The notes beneath the pieces are model-generated. The model was not told where the DNA came from, did not search any database, and worked only from the letters and a program-made list of their open reading frames with translations. Below are positions 7,145 to 14,191 of a stretch of DNA of 20,388 nt, one piece after another. The first letter of the stretch is position 1. Every line of letters begins with the position of its first letter. The position numbers and the translations under genes were made by a program. Origin of the DNA: Phycisphaerales bacterium (GTDB lineage: Bacteria > Planctomycetota > Phycisphaerae > Tepidisphaerales > Tepidisphaeraceae); NCBI GenBank assembly GCA_003153655.1, contig PMAK01000148.1, positions 1 to 20,388 on the forward strand. The letters run 5' to 3'.

Positions 7145-7153
7145 TGGTATACA
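7145..7153 (+). promoter_or_regulatory. Extended -10 promoter of hslU
   Basis: TGG followed by TATACA (7148-7153) fits an extended -10 element. It ends 8 bases before ATG 7162, and there is no Shine-Dalgarno, so the hslU mRNA is probably leaderless or nearly so. No good -35 is seen; the CTCCGCG repeat occupies that position. Confidence 0.45.
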
Positions 7154-7161
7154 ATCCCGAT

Positions 7162-8490
7162 ATGCAAACCCTAACCCCGCGCCAAATCGTCGCCGAACTC
7201 GACCACTACATCATCGGCCAGCCCGACGCCAAGAAAGCCGTAGCCGTCGCCATCCGAAACCGTTGGCGCCGCCAGCAACTCCCCGAATCGCTCCGCCAGG
7301 ATATCTCCCCCAAAAATATAATCATGATCGGCCCCACGGGCGTCGGCAAAACCGAAATCGCCCGCCGACTCGCCGCTCTCACCGGCGCCCCCTTCATCAA
7401 GGTCGAGGCCACAAAATTCACCGAGGTCGGATATCACGGCCGCGATGTCGATTCCATGATCCGCGATCTCCTCGATTCCTCCATCGCCATGGTTCGCGAG
7501 GAAATGACCGCCGCCGTCCGTGAGCCCGCATCCACCCACGTCGAAGAACGCCTCCTCGATCTCCTCCTCGGCGGCGAGCGTCCCAGCACATACGACGATG
7601 AAGAAACCAAAGCCAAGCGCCAGCGCGTCCGCGAAAAACTCCGCGATCAACTCCAAGCCGGCGAACTCGAAGACCGCCAGATCGAATTACAAATCGAGCA
7701 GCGAACCACCGTCGGAGTCCTTGGCAATGCCGGAATGGAAATGGACGTTGAATTCCAGTCCATGGTCGAAAAAATGCTCCCCGCCCGCCGCGAAACGCGC
7801 CGACTCCCCGTCGCCGACGCCCGCAAAGTCCTACTCGCCCAGGAATCCGAAAAATTAGTCGATCGCGACAAAATCAATCGCAACGCGATCGACCGCGTCG
7901 AACAGAGCGGCATCGTCTTCCTCGACGAAATCGACAAAATCTGCGGCCCCGAATCCAAGCACGGCCCCGACGTCTCCCGCCAGGGCGTCCAGCGCGATCT
8001 CCTTCCAATCGTCGAAGGTTCCACGGTTGTGACAAAGTACGGCCCCGTAAAAACCGACCACATCCTCTTCATCGCCGCCGGCGCATTTCATAGCAGCAAA
8101 CCCAGCGACCTGATGCCCGAACTCCAGGGCCGCTTCCCCATCCGCGTCGAATTAACAGACCTCACCAAAGACGATTTCGTAAGAATTCTCCGCGAGCCAA
8201 AGCATTCCCTCACCCGCCAGCAGGTGGAACTTCTTAGCACCGAAGGTATCACGATGGAGTTTACCGAAGACGCGATCGATCAAATGGCCCAGATGGCATA
8301 CGACCTGAATCGCAGAACCCAGAACATCGGCGCTCGCCGTCTCTACACAATCATCGAAAGAGTGGTTGAATCAATCAGCTTCGACGCCCCAGACATGCGC
8401 GAAAAGAAAATCTCAATTACCGCCGACTACGTCCGCGAGCGCCTCTCCGGCCTCATCAAAGACGAAAACCTCAGCCAGTTCATCCTCTAA
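7162..8490 (+). CDS. hslU: HslU, ATPase subunit of the HslVU protease
   Basis: HslU is the AAA+ unfoldase that feeds substrates into HslV. The protein is 443 residues, the same length as the E. coli one. It has Walker A G-P-T-G-V-G-K-T (57-64), Walker B F-L-D-E-I-D-K (253-259), the intermediate domain (about 110-235), the G-R-F-P-I-R-V-E-L box with its arginine finger, and the sensor 2 G-A-R-R-L. The C-terminus L-S-Q-F-I-L matches the tail that docks into HslV. The pore loop at residues 90-93 reads G-Y-H-G where E. coli has G-Y-V-G. I chose ATG 7162; an upstream TTG at 7144 lies before the -10 element and would add six residues absent from the family. Confidence 0.97.
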   Translation: MQTLTPRQIVAELDHYIIGQPDAKKAVAVAIRNRWRRQQLPESLRQDISPKNIIMIGPTGVGKTEIARRLAALTGAPFIKVEATKFTEVGYHGRDVDSMIRDLLDSSIAMVREEMTAAVREPASTHVEERLLDLLLGGERPSTYDDEETKAKRQRVREKLRDQLQAGELEDRQIELQIEQRTTVGVLGNAGMEMDVEFQSMVEKMLPARRETRRLPVADARKVLLAQESEKLVDRDKINRNAIDRVEQSGIVFLDEIDKICGPESKHGPDVSRQGVQRDLLPIVEGSTVVTKYGPVKTDHILFIAAGAFHSSKPSDLMPELQGRFPIRVELTDLTKDDFVRILREPKHSLTRQQVELLSTEGITMEFTEDAIDQMAQMAYDLNRRTQNIGARRLYTIIERVVESISFDAPDMREKKISITADYVRERLSGLIKDENLSQFIL

Positions 8491-8513
8491 AGATGATCGG
8501 AAAAAGCGCGGTG

Positions 8514-9503
8514 CTAATTATAAAGCGCCCCAAAAGGTTCGAGCATAAATATCGTGTTCGTCGATCCACCGACAGTCGTGTATTGGGTGGTCCTCGACAC
8601 GCGCATCGCGCGGTGCAACTCAACTTCCTCGCCATCCACCAGCTTCGACGTATCAATTCCCTTCACCCAGAAGATGGATTTATCCCCCGCGCTCACAATG
8701 ACATTGGTGCCATCAATGATCTGGAAAACGTGCACGGTGCCGGAAATTATCCCGGTCGATCCAACCTCCGCCATCAATTCCGGCAGATATTTTCCCTTCA
8801 ATTTTTCGCACCGCGAAATCAACTGCCTGTCTTTAATGATCGCCTGGGAAATTTCGGCCCGATGCGGCTCGTGTGGCGTATCCTCAGGAATTCGCCCTAG
8901 CTGGTCGTCCAGACTGCGGATGTCATCCAGCATTGATTTCATATCCGGCAATCTCTGCTTTTCGCCCCGCTCCAGCATCTCCTTCACCGCCGCGTCATCC
9001 TCATCCGGCTCCGCCGCTCCAACACCCATATTCGTATGACTCATCGTCGCAGCGGCCGCATCTTGCATCATGACCGTCTGATACGAATCCGAAGCCTCCT
9101 TCATCGCAGCCGCCGCCTTAACCACAGCCGTATCCGACGCCAGCGTCGCCGTCTTCAAATCGTCCAGATGTTTCTTCGCTGCCATCCGCCCCGAAGCGGC
9201 ATTCGCCCGGCTCTCCGCATCGCTCGCCTGATCCAGCACGCTCTGCGCCAGCGCCAAATCTGCAACCGCCGCCTTATAATCATCATCGGCTATCAATCGC
9301 CGCAGACAATCCACCCGCGCCCGGTCCAGCGCCGTTTGGCAATCCATTTCGCGATCCCGAAGCGCCTGCATATCCGGCCGAGTCGTGGCTGCCGCGGACT
9401 CATCCGACGGAAGCGTCGTCGGAACCGCGCCCGCAGCTACAGCCAATCCCGCGAAAAACATTCCCACCAAATGAAACACCAGCCAAATCGCCAACCTTGT
9501 CAT
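8514..9503 (-). CDS. Secreted protein with helical middle and beta C-terminal domain, function unknown
   Basis: Not recognised. The 329-residue product begins with a signal peptide (hydrophobic residues 4-22, likely cleaved after A-V-A-A-G-A). A long helical, Ala/Asp/Lys-rich stretch (about 40-235) follows, with coiled-coil-like spacing. The last 80 residues look like a small beta domain (G-I-I-S-G-T-V-H-V-F-Q-I-I-D-G, ending E-P-F-G). This layout suggests a periplasmic protein. ATG 9503 is preceded by a purine-rich GGGAGAGAGG Shine-Dalgarno. The gene converges on hslU with 23 bases between the stops. No operon partner is seen on its strand. Confidence 0.75.
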   Translation of the reverse strand: MTRLAIWLVFHLVGMFFAGLAVAAGAVPTTLPSDESAAATTRPDMQALRDREMDCQTALDRARVDCLRRLIADDDYKAAVADLALAQSVLDQASDAESRANAASGRMAAKKHLDDLKTATLASDTAVVKAAAAMKEASDSYQTVMMQDAAAATMSHTNMGVGAAEPDEDDAAVKEMLERGEKQRLPDMKSMLDDIRSLDDQLGRIPEDTPHEPHRAEISQAIIKDRQLISRCEKLKGKYLPELMAEVGSTGIISGTVHVFQIIDGTNVIVSAGDKSIFWVKGIDTSKLVDGEEVELHRAMRVSRTTQYTTVGGSTNTIFMLEPFGALYN

Positions 9504-9615
9504 GACCTCTCTCCCTGATTTTTGAAATGCCCAGGCGATTTTATAGCCATGCCCAAACGCTTACAACGACAATCCAACGGCAGCAATTTCAGTGCGGGGC
9601 GCCACAATAAATATA

Positions 9616-9644
9616 TTGCTCTGCTACCAAATGGATGCTATCTC
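9616..9644 (+). promoter_or_regulatory. Weak promoter of the GNAT gene
   Basis: TTGCTC (9616-9621) and TATCTC (9639-9644) are 17 bases apart, and the -10 ends 6 bases before ATG 9651. Both hexamers are weak matches. If real, the transcript would be leaderless. Confidence 0.3.
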
Positions 9645-9650
9645 ACAGTA

Positions 9651-10118
9651 ATGGAAATTCGTCCCGCCAATGCGGAGGACGTCCCCGCGGTCCTTCCCAT
9701 GGTGGCAAAAACCTGCGCCCTCCACGAAAACTGGGATCCCGCCAAATACGGCTTCCTCCCCAATCCCCAGGATCGATACAACCGCTGGCTAACCCAGCGA
9801 ACAACCGATCCGCGCAACGTTTTCATCGTCGCCGAGCGCGAGCAGCGAATTGTCGCCTTCCTCATCGGCACAGTCGAAGAAGAAATCCCTATCTACCGCG
9901 TGAAAGAATTCGGCTTTCTTCACGATCTCTGGGTCGAAGAGGAATATCGCAACGAAGGAATCGCCCGCCAGATGGTGATGCTCGCGATCGAGAGATTCAA
10001 GGAAATGGGCGTCGCCCAGATCCGCCTCGACACCGCCGCCCAAAACGAGCCCGCCCGAAAACTCTTCGCATCCTGCGGCTTCCGCGTCAGCACCATCGAA
10101 ATGCTGATGGAACTATAG
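9651..10118 (+). CDS. GNAT-family N-acetyltransferase
   Basis: A 155-residue acetyl-CoA-dependent acetyltransferase. The start M-E-I-R-P-A-N-A-E-D is the usual GNAT beginning, so ATG 9651 is preferred to earlier in-frame starts. The acetyl-CoA-binding motif A is clear: a beta strand (L-H-D-L-W-V), E-E-E-Y-R-N-E-G-I-A-R, then a helix. Motif B follows as I-R-L-D-T-A-A-Q-N-E-P-A-R-K-L-F-A-S-C-G-F. The substrate cannot be told from sequence; related proteins modify small molecules or protein N-termini. The last 32 bases overlap, tail to tail, the GH42 gene on the other strand. Confidence 0.92.
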   Translation: MEIRPANAEDVPAVLPMVAKTCALHENWDPAKYGFLPNPQDRYNRWLTQRTTDPRNVFIVAEREQRIVAFLIGTVEEEIPIYRVKEFGFLHDLWVEEEYRNEGIARQMVMLAIERFKEMGVAQIRLDTAAQNEPARKLFASCGFRVSTIEMLMEL

Positions 10119-12081
10119 CAACAATCGCTACGCCAAACGGCTCAAGAACGATTTCCCCGTCGCATTTCTTTCCAGAAAGCAATTCCATCCCGGCCACGCC
10201 GGCAATCCGCTGCACCCGCTGACTATGGTTCAAAAGAACAACGTAAGTTTTCCGTCGCGCGCTGCGAATAACGACTTCCACTTCAGCCGGCGCCGAAACC
10301 GACGGCGAAATCGTCAATTCCCCGCGAAGATATTCGACAAATCCTTCAATCGCCGCAGCCGAACAATATCCGCCAAAATAATAAACCGCTCCCTTGCCCA
10401 CACGATTGACCGTGATCGCGACAGAATCCCCAAGCAACGAATCCCCGCCGCTCCAGCGCGCCAGCACCTTGGCAGCGGTAGGGCGGATACGCTCAACAAA
10501 TGCCTCCATCGCAATATCCCGTCCGGTCGACAATCGAGCCACACGCGTCTCATTCGCCGGCAATGTTGTCCAGTCCTCAATCTCCACGCCAGCCAATCTC
10601 GAAAACAATCCCGGCGGCGTCTGTTCCACGATATGTAAATTCAAATCCTTCAACCCCGACTGCGCCCCAAGAACCAATGTCCCGCCCGCGCGCACATATT
10701 TCTCCAGCTTCTCAACCAAAGATCGCGACACCATCTTCTGGTGCGGCAAAATCAAAACCCTGTAACCCGCAAATGCTGAATCCGGCCAAACATAATCCGC
10801 CGGAACATGCGCCCCCGAAAGCGCCCCAAGCCAGCGGGCATGTTCCCCAGCCCCCGTCTTGGTGTAAGTATTAATTCGTCTCTCATTAATCTCATTATCA
10901 AAATCACGCAAAACAGCCGCAATCTTTGCCGGAGGCGCATCAAAAAATTCCCCAGGCAACCCATGCGCCTCGCGCCCAAATTCTTTCGCCTCCGCCAGCC
11001 GCCGGCCGCTTTTATCATCCTGGTCAATCAAACCATGCCAATGCTGCTCCGAACCAAACGGACAAGTTCTCCATAGAAAAAAGCTAAGCAACTTCGCCCC
11101 ATGCGCAACCGATTGCCAAGCCCAAAGCCGAATCTCCCCGACCCGTGGCGTGCGCTGAAGATAACCCATCTGCCCACCCGGCCCCGATTGCTGCTCCAGA
11201 ATCGCACACGGAAACGAAAGACTCCGCGCCTGCACCAACCCCTCCGCTCGTCCCGGCCACGCATCAAAAAACAGCGGATACTGATCATGACTGAAAAAAT
11301 CGAGCTGCTTCACCAGCTTAGGCCCATCAACATTCCCAAACAATCCGTTATGCGTGATCAGCCACCGCTTATTATGCTTCCGAAGAATCCGCGCCTGCCT
11401 CCGCGCAAACGCAACCACCGTATCGCTGATAAACCGGCTCTCATCCAGAAGCTGACTCGGATTCGGCATCGCGCTCGTCGGATGCGGCAAATCAATCTGC
11501 TCCCAATCCGAATATCGTTGCGACCAGAACGCCGTCCCCCAGGCCTGGTTCAACTTTTCCAGCGTCTGATACTTCGCCTGAAGCCACCCTCGAAATGCAA
11601 TCGTGTCGCTAAGCGCATAGCTCACATCCATGTGACAATTGAACTCATTATCCAGTTGCCACGCGACAATCTGCTTCTCGCCCGCGTAATGATCCGCCAG
11701 TGCCGTACAGACACAATCGGAAAGCTCCAGATATTTTGGCGAAGTATAGTTGTAATTCCGGCGAGACCCATGAGCCATCGGAATCCGCTGAAAATTCCAC
11801 CGTAAAACTTCAGGATAATTCGCCGCGATCCAGGCCGGCCCGCAGTAAGTCGGCGTTCCAAAAATAACCTTAATCCCATTCCGGCGGCAAAGATCAATCG
11901 CCCGGTCGAATAGATCAAATTGAAACCGCCCCTCCTCCGGCTCGAAATAGCTCCATGCCCCTTCCCCCATCCGCACCACGTCAATCCCGCTCTCTTTCAT
12001 CCGCCGAAAATCCGCAGCATGCCGCGAGACAGGCCAGTGCTCCGGGTAATAGCAGACGCCCAACTGAAACGTTTTTAACAT
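10087..12081 (-). CDS. Beta-galactosidase, glycoside hydrolase family 42
   Basis: GH42 enzymes remove terminal beta-galactose (sometimes other sugars) from plant or algal oligosaccharides. The 664 residues are the normal family length. The TIM barrel starts L-G-V-C-Y-Y-P-E-H-W. The acid/base is Glu146 in W-Q-L-D-N-E-F-N, and the nucleophile is probably Glu296 in A-I-L-E-Q-Q-S-G-P-G-G. A trimerisation (GATase-like) domain follows (about 385-590), then a small beta domain. No signal peptide is seen, so it acts in the cytoplasm on imported sugars. ATG 12081 lies 7 bases after a good -10 and lacks a Shine-Dalgarno. The final residues, past about A-I-V-A-I-V, are read from DNA shared with the GNAT gene. 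No transporter or regulator is adjacent. Confidence 0.95.
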   Translation of the reverse strand: MLKTFQLGVCYYPEHWPVSRHAADFRRMKESGIDVVRMGEGAWSYFEPEEGRFQFDLFDRAIDLCRRNGIKVIFGTPTYCGPAWIAANYPEVLRWNFQRIPMAHGSRRNYNYTSPKYLELSDCVCTALADHYAGEKQIVAWQLDNEFNCHMDVSYALSDTIAFRGWLQAKYQTLEKLNQAWGTAFWSQRYSDWEQIDLPHPTSAMPNPSQLLDESRFISDTVVAFARRQARILRKHNKRWLITHNGLFGNVDGPKLVKQLDFFSHDQYPLFFDAWPGRAEGLVQARSLSFPCAILEQQSGPGGQMGYLQRTPRVGEIRLWAWQSVAHGAKLLSFFLWRTCPFGSEQHWHGLIDQDDKSGRRLAEAKEFGREAHGLPGEFFDAPPAKIAAVLRDFDNEINERRINTYTKTGAGEHARWLGALSGAHVPADYVWPDSAFAGYRVLILPHQKMVSRSLVEKLEKYVRAGGTLVLGAQSGLKDLNLHIVEQTPPGLFSRLAGVEIEDWTTLPANETRVARLSTGRDIAMEAFVERIRPTAAKVLARWSGGDSLLGDSVAITVNRVGKGAVYYFGGYCSAAAIEGFVEYLRGELTISPSVSAPAEVEVVIRSARRKTYVVLLNHSQRVQRIAGVAGMELLSGKKCDGEIVLEPFGVAIVAIVPSAFRWC

Positions 12082-12088
12082 GCGCCAG

Positions 12089-12116
12089 AGGATAGTTGCA
12101 CGCGGAGACGGATCAA
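12089..12116 (-). promoter_or_regulatory. Sigma70-like promoter of the GH42 gene
   Basis: On the minus strand TTGATC (12116-12111) and TATCCT (12094-12089) are separated by 16 bases, and the -10 ends 7 bases before ATG 12081. Spacing and the TTGATC hexamer match the pfp promoter at 15450-15477. A leaderless transcript is expected. Confidence 0.5.
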
Positions 12117-12169
12117 GTGAAGAAGCGCTTCGCCGTCTCTCAAAGAATCAGATCTGTCAAACGAAGCAA

Positions 12170-12188
12170 GGGCGGCTACGCGCCGCCC
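12170..12188 (-). terminator. Hairpin after the PEP-CTERM gene
   Basis: GGGCGGC and GCCGCCC form a perfect seven-pair GC stem around TACGC. On the minus strand it lies about 30 bases after the PEP-CTERM stop and is followed by TTGCTTCGTTTG, a weak U-rich tract. It probably separates that gene from the GH42 promoter. Confidence 0.55.
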
Positions 12189-12220
12189 CTGATTCGGTGT
12201 GGGAAAATGTAAATCCGTAT

Positions 12221-13096
12221 TTAGATCGCTACCCCGCGTCGTCGCGGCCGGATCATGAATAGCCCGCCCAATCCCAGCATCGCGATCGCGCCCGGCGTCG
12301 GCTCGGGCACCACAATTAATGGAATCGCTTTGATGGACTTATCAATGTTGATGACGGCGCTTGAACTGCACCCGATATTAAGATCCCATTCAAACGCCCA
12401 TTCCCCATCCCCAGCAGGCGCCGATGACACATCCTTCAACGTATACGCCTTGGTCGTGCTAGAGATATCACTCAGCAGGTCCGGCGAAGCCGCGGTGTTG
12501 GACGCTTCAAATTCCGACGGCTTCGGGCTGACCACGGTCTGCGATTGAAATCCATCGCCGAAATCCGTCGCCGTATTTCCGCCGGTAATCGTCACGGTCT
12601 GCCCGGCCGTTGATTCGTCGAGATTAAAGTTAGTGTACTCAAACAGATGAAACGTCTGCGACGACATTCCATCGTTGTTGATCTTGACCGATTCGGTTAG
12701 ATCCGAAACCTGCGATCCCATCTGTCCGCCGGTCAGGCTATAGGTCACCACTACTTGGAATCCTGACGTCGATCCGTACGTGACTTTTGCCGTGTCTGCG
12801 CCAATCGCCGCAATGGCGTTCGGCGTCAGTGAGCTGATTGGCGATTGGCCGCCCGAACTCCCGATTCGATAGAAAAACTCCTCTTGCTCAAGTTGGTTTA
12901 TGTTGTTCACCACCCATGATCCAACCTCAGTCGGGTTGAGTCCAACCACCGAGTTGCCGCTGGTTAGCACGGTAGAAGCTCGAGCCGAACCGGCCGACAG
13001 TCCCACCAGCGCCACCATCGCGGTTGCGCCTGAAAACAACACGGATTTACGCCAATTCACTGCGCGCGAAACACAATTAAAATACATCCTCTTCAC
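12221..13096 (-). CDS. PEP-CTERM sorting-signal protein
   Basis: A secreted protein of 291 residues. The N-terminus has a basic start and hydrophobic core ending S-A-G-S-A-R-A, a typical signal peptide cleavage site. The C-terminus has the exosortase sorting signal: V-P-E-P-T-P, a hydrophobic helix (A-I-A-M-L-G-L-G-G-L-F-M-I) and a basic tail R-P-R-R-R. Proteins with this tag are cut by exosortase and delivered to the surface or matrix; no exosortase gene is in the window. The middle is rich in Ser, Thr, Gly and beta strands and is not a recognised enzyme. I chose GTG 13096 because GGGAG lies six bases upstream; ATG 13087 is also possible. A much earlier ATG at 13183 would put non-signal residues in front. 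Confidence 0.88.
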   Translation of the reverse strand: MKRMYFNCVSRAVNWRKSVLFSGATAMVALVGLSAGSARASTVLTSGNSVVGLNPTEVGSWVVNNINQLEQEEFFYRIGSSGGQSPISSLTPNAIAAIGADTAKVTYGSTSGFQVVVTYSLTGGQMGSQVSDLTESVKINNDGMSSQTFHLFEYTNFNLDESTAGQTVTITGGNTATDFGDGFQSQTVVSPKPSEFEASNTAASPDLLSDISSTTKAYTLKDVSSAPAGDGEWAFEWDLNIGCSSSAVINIDKSIKAIPLIVVPEPTPGAIAMLGLGGLFMIRPRRRGVAI

Positions 13097-13161
13097 AATT
13101 TGCTCCCTCTTCCATTTGGCTTTCGCCAATACGAGCCCGCGATTGCCGGGCTCCTCCTTTG
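13097..13161 (-). promoter_or_regulatory. Two-hairpin leader of the PEP-CTERM gene
   Basis: Reading the minus strand, AAAGGAGG (near 13161-13154) is followed by a hairpin GAGCCCG/CGGGCTC (13153-13133), then a second hairpin TTGGC-GAAA-GCCAA (13129-13116) with a GNRA tetraloop, then GAGGGAG and the GTG start. The first purine block has no start codon at useful distance. It matches no riboswitch I know; a translational control element is an inference. Confidence 0.45.
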
Positions 13162-13182
13162 AAACACAACACCGCAAATGCA

Positions 13183-13629
13183 TTACTTTTGCGTGGCACT
13201 CCGAATCTGCGACTTCTGACCCGCCGTCGGACGGTCAAATTTCCCCGCCAGCGCCTTCGCCACCGCCCGCTCGCGCATCCGCGCCGTCAGGCTCAACATC
13301 TCGCTGCTTGTCGGCGTCGATTCAAAAATCGTCGTGCATCCGAACATGCGCGCTGATACCTCCTGCTGCTCCGTAATCGCACCACCAACCAGAGCCCACT
13401 TTTGATGCGGAAACGCTGCCTTCAAATGACGCAGAAAATCCCACGGAGACATATCAGGCACCTGCAATCCAAGCAGAAGCATGTCGAAGCTGACCATCCT
13501 CAGCATGTCGATTGCCCGGCGCCCGTTGTGAACGGCGTGGTAGTTCAGCTCCACTGAACGACCAACCATCGTGGGAGGTTCTATACATATGCCCAAGACG
13601 GCGACTTGATCTTCTTGACACTTGAACAT
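13183..13629 (-). CDS. Degenerate receiver (CheY-like) domain protein
   Basis: A 148-residue protein with the layout of a response-regulator receiver: F-D-M-L-L-L-G-L-Q-V-P-D-M-S-P-W-D-F-L-R corresponds to the usual D-L-V-L-L-D-L-x-M-P-x-M-x-G strand and loop. The phosphoacceptor Asp is Gly54 here, the N-terminal acidic pair is absent (V-L-G-I-C-I-E-P), and the conserved Lys near the C-terminus is missing (I-F-E-S-T-P). It therefore cannot be phosphorylated in the normal way and is best called a pseudo-receiver. No output domain follows; the basic, Gln/Ser-rich tail ends the protein. I chose ATG 13629 with AGAGG six bases upstream. The PEP-CTERM gene follows on the same strand, probably in one transcript. 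Confidence 0.75.
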   Translation of the reverse strand: MFKCQEDQVAVLGICIEPPTMVGRSVELNYHAVHNGRRAIDMLRMVSFDMLLLGLQVPDMSPWDFLRHLKAAFPHQKWALVGGAITEQQEVSARMFGCTTIFESTPTSSEMLSLTARMRERAVAKALAGKFDRPTAGQKSQIRSATQK

Positions 13630-13793
13630 GTCCAACCTCTTTTGCCTCGGACGTGGCGAGATGTGAACCGCCTACGCAGCGGCTGAATCACCACCTCCTG
13701 GACGCATGACGTAGAGCGAGAAGTGTGCCGGAAGCCCCTGGCGCGAAAAAGATTTAGCGCAATTCACGGCGAGCAATCACGTTAAAAGATTTC

Positions 13794-13814
13794 ATGCGCG
13801 AGCGCATTTGCAAA
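13794..13814. repeat. Two overlapping palindromes upstream of the receiver gene
   Basis: ATGCGC-GA-GCGCAT (13794-13807) and ATTTGCAAAT (13805-13814) are perfect palindromes that share three bases. They lie about 165 bases upstream of the receiver gene start and could be an operator. Confidence 0.4.
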
Positions 13815-13909
13815 TCCAAAAAGTTGTCAACAGGTTATTTCAAACATGCCCCCGCGCGCGCTTTTTCTCCTAACCTCTTCTCCCCAAAAGGCGCAGGGGC
13901 ATCCGGGTC

Positions 13910-13939
13910 GTTTTAACTATGGGGCGTGTTTTAACCATG
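13910..13939. repeat. Short tandem repeat, GTTTTAACyATG twice
   Basis: GTTTTAACTATG (13910-13921) and GTTTTAACCATG (13928-13939) differ at one base and start 18 bases apart. This could be a pair of direct-repeat binding sites; it may also be chance. Confidence 0.35.
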
Positions 13940-14060
13940 TTGCCCGCACAGACAGAAAACTGCCCCCGGCCTGTTGGTATAAGTCCCGCTGCGCTGAAAT
14001 CTTGTGGAAGAAGCCCCCGCCGCCCGTTGTCGCTCAATAATCCTTACCCATGATCGCAAT

Positions 14061-14075
14061 TCGGGATAATCCCGA
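14061..14075. repeat. Perfect palindrome TCGGGAT-A-ATCCCGA
   Basis: Seven-base arms surround a single A. The arms share the TCGGG/CCCGA word with the nested hairpin at 5118-5131. A second small dyad, CCGA-TAT-TCGG, follows directly. Confidence 0.45.
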
Positions 14076-14098
14076 TATTCGGAATCTTGATGATCTGG

Positions 14099-14125
14099 TG
14101 TCAACTTCGGAAGTTAAAGTTGACA
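14099..14125. repeat. Inverted repeat TGTCAACTT-N9-AAGTTGACA
   Basis: The nine-base arms are perfect. A nested alternative, AACTT-CGG-AAGTT (14103-14115), competes with the outer pairing. It lies about 65 bases beyond the pfp stop. It could be an operator-like dyad or part of an RNA structure; no adjacent promoter or gene explains it. Confidence 0.5.
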
Positions 14126-14191
14126 AATTAGGCGGAAAGATCGCACTTCTTACGCCAAAGCCCACTGCACGTCGCGGGGAAATTTTCGACC

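Larger units (their letters stand above)
13636..14191. other. 556-base stretch without a credible gene
   Basis: Neither strand shows a reading frame with recognisable protein character. The longest, 64 codons on the plus strand from 13846, has no Shine-Dalgarno and an unnatural composition. The stretch holds the presumed upstream region of the receiver gene (right to left) and the region beyond the pfp stop. It contains several palindromes and a short tandem repeat, listed separately. A weak extended -10 (TGG plus TATAAG, 13975-13983) points rightwards toward the palindromes at 14061-14125, so a small RNA is possible but unproven. Confidence 0.6.

Noticed and set aside
11101..11805. 234-codon plus-strand frame inside the GH42 gene
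   Set aside because: It is antisense to a conserved catalytic domain and has no recognisable protein features.
13133..13161. Cyclic-di-GMP riboswitch in the PEP-CTERM leader
   Set aside because: The GAAA tetraloop hairpin is present but the conserved GEMM core sequences are not.
13822..13840. TTGTCAACAGG-type sequence resembling a DnaA box
   Set aside because: It departs from TTATnCACA at key positions, stands alone, and no dnaA, dnaN or AT-rich unwinding region is near.
13846..14040. 64-codon plus-strand frame in the large intergenic gap
   Set aside because: It has no Shine-Dalgarno, no plausible fold and no family resemblance.
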